DNA from: Flavobacterium silvaticum
GTDB lineage: Bacteria > Bacteroidota > Bacteroidia > Flavobacteriales > Flavobacteriaceae
Assembly (NCBI RefSeq): GCF_012911565.1
Contig: NZ_JAAMPU010000097.1
Span: forward strand, 62,001 to 126,000
Length of the DNA: 64,000 bases
Reading direction: 5' to 3'
The translations under genes and the position numbers were made by a program. The notes under the pieces were generated by a model, which searched no databases, had not been told where the DNA came from, and saw nothing but the letters and a program-made list of their open reading frames with translations. Below, in pieces: positions 35,998-44,743 of this stretch (within the stretch, counting starts at the first letter, position 1; every line of letters begins with the position of its first letter).

Positions 35998-36137
35998 TCG
36001 ACGAACGACAGGACTTTCCTAATAAAAGTTAAAATAACCTGCCGTTCATCGAAAACCACAAAAGGATTTTGGTCAAACTTGGCTACAACGTTATCTTAGT
36101 CAAGCCATTCAATAAACTTTTAGTAGGGTTTAAACAA

Positions 36138-36172
36138 AAAGGGTTTGCAAGTGATTGCAAACCCTTTGGCTA
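36138..36172 (-). terminator. Terminator of the sugar MFS gene
   Basis: A perfect 13-bp inverted repeat, AAAGGGTTTGCAA and its complement, has a 4-base loop. On the minus strand it is followed by TTGTTT and lies 20 bp past the MFS stop. It may also serve the + strand. Confidence 0.8.
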
Positions 36173-36191
36173 TTTATAAAATCGAGTCTCT

Positions 36192-37628
36192 TTAGTGGCC
36201 TCCCCCTTCAACCCTGTCAAGGACTATTCCCTGGGCTTTTAGTATTGCACTTACTCTCCAGGCATAGAATGCCAGATAGGCAAAACAGCAAACACCAACA
36301 ATGTAACTTGAATGGATTGTCGTCATATCGGCCACATAGCCCTGGATCATCGAAATCCATCCACCACCCATGATCATCATGATCAGGAAGTTACTTCCCT
36401 GGTTTGTACTTTTTCCAAGTCCGCTGATGGCAAGTGCAAAAATACAAGGCCACAACGTACTACAGAACAACCCAACGCTCGTGAATGCATAAACGCTGAC
36501 CATTCCGGAAGTCGTCATACCAATTAAAAGTGCGACTATTCCAAGCGCAGAAAACAATAACAGCATACGCGCCGGATTACCTTTACTGGCCATATCGGCA
36601 ACAATCATGACCAGAATAATTGCGGCATAGACATAGAACGGGGCCAGATCATGTTGCATAATCGCATTGACTCCCAGGAATACTCCAAATGCCAGATAAG
36701 GCGCAACAATCTTAAGTATTTTCTGGATTGATTTATCATCTGTAAAAGCCTCGACAGCGCCCGTCCAACGACCAATCATCAAACTCGCCCAATAGAGCGA
36801 AACATAAGGTGCCACATCTTTGGTCAAAAAGCCGAGATCCTTTTCAAGATATGCAGGCAGGTTACTCGCTGTTGAAACTTCAACACCCACATAAACGAAA
36901 ATTGCAATCATTCCCAATACGAGCTGTGGATACTTAAGTGCCGATTTCACTACTTCATTCTTTGAAGCCTCTGTTTCTACTTCAGTTTCCGGATGGTTTG
37001 GCAAAGCCGACATCTTAAGGAACAAAGCCACCAAAAGGAAAGCCGCCCCCAAAATAAGATAAGGAGTCTTTACGTCTTGTATATCAACTGTGGTATTTCC
37101 GGAATCAGGTGAACCGAACAATGCAAAACTAACGATAAGCGGACCGATCGTCGTGCCGAAATTATTCACACCGCCTGCAAGTGTCAAACGCTGCGAACCT
37201 GTATTGGCAGGCCCGAGAGCAATTGCCAAGGGATTCGCCACAGTCTGTTGGAGCGAAAACCCCAGACCAACGATAAAAAGCCCCGAAAGCATCAACGGAA
37301 ATGAACCCGTATTCGCAGCCGGATAAAACAATAATGTTCCCACAGCCGAAATGCCAAGGCCAAGCGCCAGTGAATTCTTATACCCCAAACGATTGACGAT
37401 ATCAGATTTCATGGCATACGAAACGCCAAGATAGATTAACGAACCTACCGTATAGGCAATGTAAAAAGCGAGTGATACCAACTGGCTCTCAACCTGCGAA
37501 AGCGTAAAAGCCTTCTTGAAAACAGGAATCAGGATATCGTTGCTCGCCGCCACAAAACCCCAAAAGAAAAAAACGGTGACCAGCGGCAGAAACTGGCTCC
37601 ATTTGGTTTGAACATTTCCGGAACTCAT
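36192..37628 (-). CDS. Sugar MFS transporter, FucP/GluP type
   Basis: Inner-membrane transporter of 478 residues with about twelve helices, of the FucP (fucose:proton) and glucose/galactose branch of the major facilitator superfamily. Recognisable segments are FFFWGFVAASNDILIPVFKK near the N-terminus and QQTVANPLAIALGP near residue 130. It is the last gene of the leftward polysaccharide locus, so its likely cargo is the monosaccharide (glucose) released in the periplasm by the GH3 enzyme; substrate is inferred. Confidence 0.9.
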   Translation of the reverse strand: MSSGNVQTKWSQFLPLVTVFFFWGFVAASNDILIPVFKKAFTLSQVESQLVSLAFYIAYTVGSLIYLGVSYAMKSDIVNRLGYKNSLALGLGISAVGTLLFYPAANTGSFPLMLSGLFIVGLGFSLQQTVANPLAIALGPANTGSQRLTLAGGVNNFGTTIGPLIVSFALFGSPDSGNTTVDIQDVKTPYLILGAAFLLVALFLKMSALPNHPETEVETEASKNEVVKSALKYPQLVLGMIAIFVYVGVEVSTASNLPAYLEKDLGFLTKDVAPYVSLYWASLMIGRWTGAVEAFTDDKSIQKILKIVAPYLAFGVFLGVNAIMQHDLAPFYVYAAIILVMIVADMASKGNPARMLLLFSALGIVALLIGMTTSGMVSVYAFTSVGLFCSTLWPCIFALAISGLGKSTNQGSNFLIMMIMGGGWISMIQGYVADMTTIHSSYIVGVCCFAYLAFYAWRVSAILKAQGIVLDRVEGGGH

Positions 37629-37927
37629 AAAATAATTTGGTTTTAAACGTTGGTTTGATTTGTTTATATCCGAATAAATACGTGTATTTTTTACACATTA
37701 ATCAATTTATCCGCAATATTTTATAAATATCATCTTAATGTATCTATCCTGCAATACCGCCAATTTTTAGTTATTAACGAAATCGATTGAAAAATGAGAA
37801 TTCAAACGTTTTCGAACAGTGTGCAGCCGTGAAAGTCCGAAAAGTCGGGAAAGTCGCAAAAGACCATTCACAACAAGCAACTCTTCTAATCCAACTAATC
37901 CTTTCATGACTTTCCCGACTTTCATGA
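37629..37927. other. Spacer between the GH43 and MFS genes
   Basis: About 300 bp without a gene. The MFS-proximal part is AT-rich with a GTGTA/TACAC inverted repeat near 37681-37698 that may be a regulatory site. The GH43-proximal part holds 9-bp repeats. Confidence 0.5.
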
Positions 37928-37940
37928 CTACTTCGACTCC
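37831..37940. repeat. 9-bp tandem variant repeats after the GH43 gene
   Basis: GAAAGTCCGAAAAGTCGGG units (37831-37864) and inverted GACTTTCCCGACTTTCATGA units (37908-37927 region) face each other. The second set runs into the GH43 stop codon and may form a terminating hairpin. Confidence 0.7.
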
Positions 37941-39835
37941 TTAACCTCACTGCGCTCCGAAATCCCATTCGCGTTAAAAGCTTCAATTGAAAAGTAATAC
38001 ACATCGCTGCGGTCAAGCCCGTTAAAGTAATATTCGGTTTTTCCATTGACCATAATAGATCCGTACATCTTATCCGGCGATTTGCCAAAATAAATCACAT
38101 AACCGTCAGCATCCGGATTCTGTTGCCATTTGAACCACACGTTGCGGCGTTCGCCTTTGCGTTTCGGTTCAGCACGTAATGGGACGAAATTTTTGACTGG
38201 CTGAGGTTTCAATCCGCTTCCTTTTCCAAATACTCTAAAGCCTGACAAAGCGAATTTTCCGGTCGGCATACCAAGATTTTCAATCTTCACATAGCGGCCA
38301 CTTGCCGGTTTTTCCAATTCGACATAATCGTGAGGCACATCCGTTTTGTTCTTCGACTTATCTACAATGGTTTTCCAGTTCTTGTTGTCGTTTGAAACAG
38401 AAATGACGTATTGATGGCCTTTTGTCGCATCTGGTTTTCCCATGATATCGGCATCCTGGTCGGCGTAATTGATCTGGATGGCATTGATGATGCTTACTTC
38501 ACCCAGATCAGAAATCAGCCACTCACCTTTTCCATCAGACTTTGCACTCCAATACGTTTTGATATCTTCATCGACAGCCGCATTTGCCTGATAACCGCCA
38601 AGCGTCGATGAAACCTGAACCGGCTTGTTGTAATTGAGCAGCATCCAACCGGCGAAACTCGGTGCTAAATGCCCTTTTTTCTCGGCAGGGAGAAACGTCG
38701 GGTAATCGCCATAGGCCGTATTTGAATACAAAATACCGTCTTTGTCAAAACCGGCCGGCCAAATCCCGATGCGTCTTTCAAAATTGTTTTTGGTACAGAT
38801 GCCGATGGTCGAAACGTGCCAGTACGCATCATTTGCATCCTGAAAAGTTGCTCCATGACCGGCACCACGGGCAAAACCTCCGGGTTTGTATGAGAATGGA
38901 TTGAAAGATTGGTATTCCCAAGGTCCCATTGGTTTGTCACTGACATAAACGCCGTCGCCGTATCCGCTGAATTCGGTTCCCGGTGCACCGTATTGCAGAT
39001 AGTATTTTCCGTTGTGTTTGGTCACGAAAGCACCTTCTACAAACGGATTCAAAAAGGTATTGTCATTGTATTCGCCAAAACGCTCCCAACCGTGTTCGTC
39101 GTCATTCAAGGCGATTTGCGGCATGGGTTCGTCCCCGATTGGCTGGAATGTTTTTCTGTCTAGTTGATACGCATAAAGCGGATAGAGATTGCTCGAACCG
39201 AAATATTCGTAAACCTTGTCTGTTTCCTTATCCCAGAAAATCTGCGGGTCCCAGGCAGCAGCTTGTGATTTATGGACAAGTTGTTTCCAGTCATCAGTTG
39301 ATGGATTTGTGCTCATCCAGATGGGAAATTCTTTGGTGTGTGTCGACCCGACGACAATCATGGTATCGTTTACGAATGAAACCGATGGCGCACACAATTC
39401 ATCATAGACCTTGTGCTCCGGCCGAAGGAACTTGCGGTGGATGAACTTCCAGTTGAGCATATCCTTGCTGTGCCAATAGCCCCATTGATTGGTCGAGAAC
39501 ATATAATATTCGCCTTTGAAAAACGTGACGACCGGATCTGCGGTAGCACGGTGTTTTCCTTGGGTGACGAAATTGGGAATAGGACAATAGCCGTAGTCGA
39601 CGTTGATAGGATTACAGTAGGTTTTTTGTTGTGCCGATGTTTGAGCCGATAAGGTCAGTAACACCACCAAGGCCATAGCCCCGATGCGAGTGCAAAGCCG
39701 CGAGTCGTGGTTTGCCCTGCTTTTCCCGCCGAAAAAGAGCGACGCGAGAAGCTCCTTTTTTGGGGTGGAAAAACGGCAAAGCACCCGAGCGCTTGTAACG
39801 GGCAGCGGGAAAAAGCTTCTATTATTTATTTTCAT
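37928..39835 (-). CDS. GH43 glycoside hydrolase with CBM32-like and fibronectin III domains; repeat inserted at its 5' end
   Basis: The full frame is 635 codons. After the N-terminal region comes a five-bladed GH43 domain (about 72-400) with the expected acids: Asp100 in ATADPVV, Asp195 in AAWDPQIF and Glu266 in VEGAFV. An F5/8-type (CBM32-like) domain (about 405-530) and an Fn3-like domain (about 545-635) follow. Codons 6-53 are encoded by a dispersed 145-bp repeat, so the signal peptide is split: MKINN before it and LVVLLTLSAQTSAQQ after it. Translation may start at 39835, or at the ATG at 39676 formed at the repeat edge. Substrate unknown; a member of the SusCD locus. Confidence 0.88.
   Translation of the reverse strand: MKINNRSFFPLPVTSARVLCRFSTPKKELLASLFFGGKSRANHDSRLCTRIGAMALVVLLTLSAQTSAQQKTYCNPINVDYGYCPIPNFVTQGKHRATADPVVTFFKGEYYMFSTNQWGYWHSKDMLNWKFIHRKFLRPEHKVYDELCAPSVSFVNDTMIVVGSTHTKEFPIWMSTNPSTDDWKQLVHKSQAAAWDPQIFWDKETDKVYEYFGSSNLYPLYAYQLDRKTFQPIGDEPMPQIALNDDEHGWERFGEYNDNTFLNPFVEGAFVTKHNGKYYLQYGAPGTEFSGYGDGVYVSDKPMGPWEYQSFNPFSYKPGGFARGAGHGATFQDANDAYWHVSTIGICTKNNFERRIGIWPAGFDKDGILYSNTAYGDYPTFLPAEKKGHLAPSFAGWMLLNYNKPVQVSSTLGGYQANAAVDEDIKTYWSAKSDGKGEWLISDLGEVSIINAIQINYADQDADIMGKPDATKGHQYVISVSNDNKNWKTIVDKSKNKTDVPHDYVELEKPASGRYVKIENLGMPTGKFALSGFRVFGKGSGLKPQPVKNFVPLRAEPKRKGERRNVWFKWQQNPDADGYVIYFGKSPDKMYGSIMVNGKTEYYFNGLDRSDVYYFSIEAFNANGISERSEVKESK
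39674..39820 (-). repeat. 145-bp GC-rich dispersed repeat, copy A
   Basis: Runs from CCCGCTGCCCGTTACAAGC on the minus strand to CTCGCATCGGGGCTA. It shares these ends and the central GGAGCTTCTCGCGTCGCTCT block with copy B (54898-55044), and shares the ends with copy C (56051-56196). It lies wholly inside the GH43 reading frame and keeps it open. Confidence 0.85.
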
Positions 39836-39865
39836 TTTTATTATTTATTATCCGACCCTAACTAT

Positions 39866-39907
39866 CTTCCGATATTTTGATCTTCCGAACTTTCGATCTT
39901 CCGAACT
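39866..39907. repeat. Degenerate 9-bp repeats upstream of the GH43 gene
   Basis: CTTCCGATATTTTGATCTTC and following CGAAC/TTTCGATCTTCCGAAC units lie in the GH43 leader region, after the GH3 terminator. Confidence 0.5.
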
Positions 39908-39941
39908 CAAAAAGAAAACCCCTCGACTGGCCAAGGGGTTA
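39908..39941 (-). terminator. Terminator after the GH3 gene
   Basis: AACCCCT pairs with AGGGGTT around a short loop and is followed by TTTTCTTTTT on the minus strand. It separates the GH3 transcript from GH43. Confidence 0.8.
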
Positions 39942-39988
39942 ACCAAAATTGAAATCAAAATAATCACTAACTCAAAACTTTATTTATA

Positions 39989-42289
39989 TTAATTTACCAG
40001 TTCGAATTTAGTTTGCAGTTTGGCATTCGAGTCGCCTCCGACATAGACTTCGAAGTCGCCCGGTTCGGCCACGAACTGCAGGTCATTGTTGTAAAATTTA
40101 AGATCGTTTGCGGTCAGGGTAAACGTCAGCGTCTTTTTCTCTCCTTTTTTGAGCCAGACTTTCTGGAAACCTTTTAGCTCACGAACGGGACGTGAAATAG
40201 ATCCTACCAGGTCACGTGTGTATAATTGCGCCACTTCATATCCGTCGTAATTTCCGGTATTGGCAAGATCGACTGTTACTGTGATGCTTCCGTTCTGCTG
40301 AAGTTTATCAGACGAAACCTTAAGGTTGGAATACTCGAATTTCGTATAGCTCAATCCGTAACCAAAAGCGTAAAGTGGTTCGTTGCGCTCGTCTATGTAA
40401 TTGGAACGGAATTTCTCGAACTTACCTTCTGAATTCGCCAATGGACGACCCGTATTTTTGTGGCTGTAGAAAATAGGCACTTGCCCGATGCTTCTCGGAA
40501 AAGTCATGGTGAGTTTGCCTGAAGGATTTACGGCTCCGAACAACACATCGGCAATGGCGTTTCCGGCTTCGGTTCCGGCGAACCAGGTATTGAGGATTGC
40601 CGGAGCAGATGCATCTTCATCTGTCAAATCAAGCGGACGACCCGTAAACAAAACGACAACGACAGGTTTTCCGGTAGCGATAAGTGCTTTGAGTAAATCC
40701 TTTTGTACCTGCGGGATTTTAATATTTGTACGGCTTGTGGATTCTCCGCTTAATTCCGCCGATTCCCCGATTGCTGCCAGGATGACATCGGATTGTTTGG
40801 CGACATCGAGCGCTTCTTTAAGTATTACTTCGGGCGAACGCGAATCACGGTGCAATGTTTTTCCGAACATAGTTGCGTTCGCTTCAAACGTTTCGTTGTA
40901 ATCGAGGTTCGATCCTTTGGCATACAGGATTTTTGCGTTTTTACCGACGGCATCTTCAAGTCCTTTTCGCAATGATACGGCTTTTGTGATGTCACCGGCA
41001 ACGCTCCAGGTTCCGTTCATGTTTTCCATGGCATCGGCCAACGGACCGATAAGGCCAATTGTTCCGGATTTTTTGAGGGGCAACAGTTGGTTGTCGTTTT
41101 TAAGAAGTACCATAGATGCAGCCGCAATTTCACGTGCCGATTTACGGTTGGAAGCTGTGAAGATTTCGGTCTTGGCGCGGTTTTCATCGCAATACAAGTA
41201 TGGATCTTTGAAAAGGCCCAGATTATATTTCGCTTCGAGTATCAGACGGACGGCATCATCAATTCTTTTTTGGGTGACTTTGCCTTCATCGAGCGATTTC
41301 TTCAACGTTCCAAGGAAACCTTCTCCTACCATGTCCATTTCAACTCCGGCGTTCATGGATAAGGCCGATACGGTTTGCAAATCGCCCATTCCGTGTTCGA
41401 TCATTTCCGGGATTCCGGTGTAGTCTGTGACGACGAAACCTTTGAAGCCCCATTGTTTACGAAGTACATCGGTGAGCAACCATTTATTTCCCGTTGCCGG
41501 AATACCATTGATGTCATTGAATGATACCATAAAAGAACCTGCGCCTGCATCGGCACCGGCCTTATATGGCGGGAAATATTCGTTGTACATGCGGTTGAGG
41601 CTCATGTCGGTGGTATTGTAATCGCGTCCGGCTTCGGCAGCTCCATACAGGGCGAAATGTTTCACGCAGGCCATCATCGTGTTATTGGCTGACAAATCTG
41701 AACCTTGATAACCTTTGATCATAGCTTCTGCAATGCGGCTTCCGAGAAATGGATCCTCACCCGAACCTTCTGATGCACGTCCCCAACGCGGGTCACGTGA
41801 AATATCAACCATTGGAGAAAATGTCCAGCAGATACCATCGGCTGTGGCTTCCTGTGCGGCAATGCGTGCCGATTTTTCAATCATCGGCATATCCCACGAT
41901 GTAGAAAGGCCCAACGGAATCGGGAATACGGTTTCGTATCCGTGGATGACATCCATCCCGAAAATCAACGGAATATGGAGACGGCTTTTTTCAACTGCCA
42001 ACCGCTGCATTTCCCTGATTTTTTTTACGCTTTTGATATTGAATAAGCCTCCCACTTTACCTTGTTCAATTTTTTTAGCAGTCCCTGTGCTTCCGGCAGT
42101 CCCAGTGGTAAAATCGTCCGAAGTTGGCAGATTGAGTTGTCCGAGCTTTTCCTCGAGCGTCATTTTGGACAGCAACTCATCTATAAATTCTTTTTTAGGT
42201 TTGATGACAGTAGCTTTTTCGCCTTTCTTTTGGGCGAGTCCGGTTATACTTACCGAAATCATCAAGGCTAACAGCGTTTTTTTGATCAT
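39989..42289 (-). CDS. GH3 beta-glucosidase (BglX type)
   Basis: Protein of 766 residues with a signal peptide (KKTLLALMISVSITGLAQ) and the three-part GH3 layout: TIM barrel, alpha/beta sandwich and a C-terminal Fn3-like domain. The nucleophile is Asp289 in GFVVTDYTG; KHFALYG and the RDPRWGR loop are also present. It removes glucose from the non-reducing ends of beta-gluco-oligosaccharides in the periplasm. Start set at MIKKTLL (42289). Lies 22 bp after the PF10091 gene. Beta-1,2 specificity is inferred from that neighbour. Confidence 0.94.
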   Translation of the reverse strand: MIKKTLLALMISVSITGLAQKKGEKATVIKPKKEFIDELLSKMTLEEKLGQLNLPTSDDFTTGTAGSTGTAKKIEQGKVGGLFNIKSVKKIREMQRLAVEKSRLHIPLIFGMDVIHGYETVFPIPLGLSTSWDMPMIEKSARIAAQEATADGICWTFSPMVDISRDPRWGRASEGSGEDPFLGSRIAEAMIKGYQGSDLSANNTMMACVKHFALYGAAEAGRDYNTTDMSLNRMYNEYFPPYKAGADAGAGSFMVSFNDINGIPATGNKWLLTDVLRKQWGFKGFVVTDYTGIPEMIEHGMGDLQTVSALSMNAGVEMDMVGEGFLGTLKKSLDEGKVTQKRIDDAVRLILEAKYNLGLFKDPYLYCDENRAKTEIFTASNRKSAREIAAASMVLLKNDNQLLPLKKSGTIGLIGPLADAMENMNGTWSVAGDITKAVSLRKGLEDAVGKNAKILYAKGSNLDYNETFEANATMFGKTLHRDSRSPEVILKEALDVAKQSDVILAAIGESAELSGESTSRTNIKIPQVQKDLLKALIATGKPVVVVLFTGRPLDLTDEDASAPAILNTWFAGTEAGNAIADVLFGAVNPSGKLTMTFPRSIGQVPIFYSHKNTGRPLANSEGKFEKFRSNYIDERNEPLYAFGYGLSYTKFEYSNLKVSSDKLQQNGSITVTVDLANTGNYDGYEVAQLYTRDLVGSISRPVRELKGFQKVWLKKGEKKTLTFTLTANDLKFYNNDLQFVAEPGDFEVYVGGDSNAKLQTKFELVN

Positions 42290-42311
42290 GTTGTTTGTTT
42301 GTAGTGGGTAA

Positions 42312-43700
42312 TTAAAATCCATAAGTGGTTGAGTGGAATCCGAGATTCTGGAGACCGGTCTGCACTTCAGGTGCATTCATAAAAAGGTTCCATAGCATTC
42401 CGCTGCGGTAATTTTCGACCATTGGTGCAATAGTTCCCTGGTCAATAGCCAGATAACGAGGTGTACGCCAGTTGTGCTGAGGGGAAAATGCATCATAAGG
42501 TCCAGCAACACCAATCAGGTTTAGGCTGGTATCTTCGTAGAAATGATGAAGGGCTGCCATGGATTCTGTCGGAGTATACGGAAATGACGAAAGCGCGGCC
42601 GTTGGAGAGATTACACCTAAGTCATTCGTTGGCGAGTGGGCTGAATATCCGGTAGAACCGTTTGAATTACGTGAGTAACTAGCCGTCAACCCCCATGAAT
42701 TTTCTGCATATCCGGCGTATTGATGCGGATTTGCAACGCAATATTGATACATGATTTTCGCATGGTTCTGTGTCAATGTCCAGTAATCGGCATATTGGTC
42801 TGTCAAACCTGTAGGGTTCAATCCCAAATACGAATAATGTGACCAGAACATAGGGCCGACATTTCCGTTTGCACCGTTGTAATTGAAAACTACCGGAAGC
42901 CCGTATTTTGTGGCCGCACTAACGATTGCTCCACTTCTGGCCCAACCTTCGTGATAGGCTGCTGCCTGAACTGGATGTGTCGGAGACGATGCCCCCATGA
43001 TATAAGTAATTAAACATTCGTTGTAGCCTTCGAGTTTAAAATCAATCTGTTCCGTATTCGTGGGCGACCAATGCCACCAAAGGGCGTTTTGACCGCCACG
43101 GGTATACCATTGCCAATCGACACCTTTCCAGAGTTCATCGGCTTTTGTAGCCAAGGCTTGTTCTTCGGTTGTCCCATTCTTAAAATATTCGCGTACGCAG
43201 ATTAATGCCTGGCACATAAATGAAGTTTCGACTAAATCACCTCCGTTGTCTGCTGTACCAAAAGGAACTACATTTCCGGTATTTCCATCTATCCAATGCG
43301 ACCAGGCTCCATGGAAACGATCGGCGTTTTCAAGGAATGTAAGTGCTGTATTCAATCGTGCGACAGCTTCGGCACGTGGCACAAAACCACGCTCGATGCC
43401 TACAAGGATGGTCATCAAACCAAATCCGGAACCGCCTGTGGTTACCAAATGTTCGTCTACGCTCGGTTCATCTGTGTGATACCGTTCGCGGGCGAGCTTT
43501 GAGTTGGATTCGGCATAATCCCAGAAATATTTGAATGACTCTTGTTGTACCCTGTCCAGAAGTTCGGCATCAGTATAAACCGGGTCTGGTGTGTCGTCAA
43601 CGGTGTCATCTGTAGTCGGCTCTGTAACAGACGTGTTGTTGTCTGAACAGCCGCAGGAAATGAGAAATGGTATGAGTAATATGAGGCGAAGGAATTTCAA
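42312..43700 (-). CDS. PF10091 (GH144-type) glucanase lipoprotein, candidate endo-beta-1,2-glucanase
   Basis: Protein of 462 residues with a lipoprotein signal (LLIPFLISCGC, Cys16) and one catalytic domain of the glucoamylase Pfam family PF10091. Signature parts are QESFKYFWDYAESNSKLARER, ATGLxxE-like TTGGSGFGLM and ENSWGLTASYS. Proteins of this family from Bacteroidetes founded GH144, endo-beta-1,2-glucanases, so that activity is the best guess; the Pfam name glucoamylase is misleading. It is probably surface-anchored and cuts polymer before SusCD import. It precedes GH3 by 22 bp. Confidence 0.85.
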   Translation of the reverse strand: MKFLRLILLIPFLISCGCSDNNTSVTEPTTDDTVDDTPDPVYTDAELLDRVQQESFKYFWDYAESNSKLARERYHTDEPSVDEHLVTTGGSGFGLMTILVGIERGFVPRAEAVARLNTALTFLENADRFHGAWSHWIDGNTGNVVPFGTADNGGDLVETSFMCQALICVREYFKNGTTEEQALATKADELWKGVDWQWYTRGGQNALWWHWSPTNTEQIDFKLEGYNECLITYIMGASSPTHPVQAAAYHEGWARSGAIVSAATKYGLPVVFNYNGANGNVGPMFWSHYSYLGLNPTGLTDQYADYWTLTQNHAKIMYQYCVANPHQYAGYAENSWGLTASYSRNSNGSTGYSAHSPTNDLGVISPTAALSSFPYTPTESMAALHHFYEDTSLNLIGVAGPYDAFSPQHNWRTPRYLAIDQGTIAPMVENYRSGMLWNLFMNAPEVQTGLQNLGFHSTTYGF

Positions 43701-43728
43701 AATGTCTTTTTTTAGAGAAGAGGGAGTA

Positions 43729-43763
43729 CAAAAAATAACCCGGCAGCGAGAACTGCCGGGTTT
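43729..43763 (-). terminator. Terminator between the LamG and PF10091 genes
   Basis: A 10-bp stem, AACCCGGCAG with its complement, is followed by ATTTTTT on the minus strand. It likely attenuates the susCD-LamG transcript before the enzymes. Confidence 0.8.
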
Positions 43764-43774
43764 GTGGTTTAGGA

Positions 43775-44701
43775 TTAACGACCTGCTAATTCAAGTTCGT
43801 AAAGGAACCCAATCTCTTGTTGAGAAAGTGTTTTGTTCCAAACACGGATTTCATCGACATCACCTGTCATGTTATCCTGCCAGGTATCTGAACCTCCTGA
43901 AAGAAGCGATCCGAAAGTTCCGATAATGGCGCGGGCGTTGCTTTTCGCATTGAATGGTACAGCAACATCAACTCCATCGACAACATTACGACGTTCCCAT
44001 TGTGGATTGGAGATTTTAACTCCATTAACATACAGTTTGTTTGTAGCAGTAGCACCATCATAAGTGTATACTACATGCATCCACTCATTTGCAGTTTGGT
44101 TAACCACAACAGCACCTCCGTTTGCAATATCTTCGTCAGTTAGTTGTTCTGCATTTACTGCATCACCACCAAAGCTGCTTCCGTCTGCTTTGTCTATGTT
44201 AAACAAACCTTTGACTTTAAGTGTATCGGAAGAAACCAAACGGTTCCCGATACCCGTTTCTGCCATTACGTTAGCGGCGCCGTTCCATTCGTCCGGACCT
44301 GTTCCTGTTGGCTTTGTCAAAGAGAAGAACATCGTTGCATGAGTCCCGTTATTGCCGACTTTAGCCCACAATGAAATGGAAACACTTCCTGTCATGCTTG
44401 AAAGCGCGCTGATTACAGGATAAGCTAGGTATCCATCATTGAAATGAGCCGCTTGTCCTTTTGGACCTTCGACCCAAGTAACGTTTGACTGATCGTTTGC
44501 CGCTGTTCCTGACTTGCTCTCGGTGCTATTTCCATTTAATGGGAAATAGGCTTTAAGGTCGGCAGCTCCTACTTCATCTGCAGAGTTGTATCCGCCGATT
44601 GGTGGCAGGCTGGTGCCGTTGTCGTCATCGCCGCAGCTTACCAACGAAGTTAATACAACACCTGAAAGAAGTGCCGAAATTAGAATTTTTCTGGTTTTCA
44701 T
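43775..44701 (-). CDS. LamG-domain surface lipoprotein, putative glycan-binding protein
   Basis: Protein of 308 residues with a lipoprotein signal (LSGVVLTSLVSCGDDD, Cys23) and a concanavalin A-like LamG_3 domain (about 60-308). Typical stretches are YFPLNGNSTESKSG, MTGSVSISLWAKVG and the ending GDVDEIRVWNKTLSQQEIGF. It occupies the position right after SusD where SusE/SusF or surface glycan-binding proteins are normally found, so binding of the target glycan at the cell surface is inferred. There are no catalytic residues to identify. Confidence 0.88.
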   Translation of the reverse strand: MKTRKILISALLSGVVLTSLVSCGDDDNGTSLPPIGGYNSADEVGAADLKAYFPLNGNSTESKSGTAANDQSNVTWVEGPKGQAAHFNDGYLAYPVISALSSMTGSVSISLWAKVGNNGTHATMFFSLTKPTGTGPDEWNGAANVMAETGIGNRLVSSDTLKVKGLFNIDKADGSSFGGDAVNAEQLTDEDIANGGAVVVNQTANEWMHVVYTYDGATATNKLYVNGVKISNPQWERRNVVDGVDVAVPFNAKSNARAIIGTFGSLLSGGSDTWQDNMTGDVDEIRVWNKTLSQQEIGFLYELELAGR

Positions 44702-44743
44702 AATAAATAAAGTGTTAAGGATTAATTTTAAAATAACAATTTT

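Noticed and set aside
41715..42311. 198-codon ORF antisense to the GH3 gene
   Set aside because: Shadow of a coding region with clear catalytic motifs on the other strand.
42312..43700. True starch-type glucoamylase (GH15)
   Set aside because: The match is to the PF10091 family, whose characterised Bacteroidetes members cut beta-1,2-glucan; no GH15 features seen.
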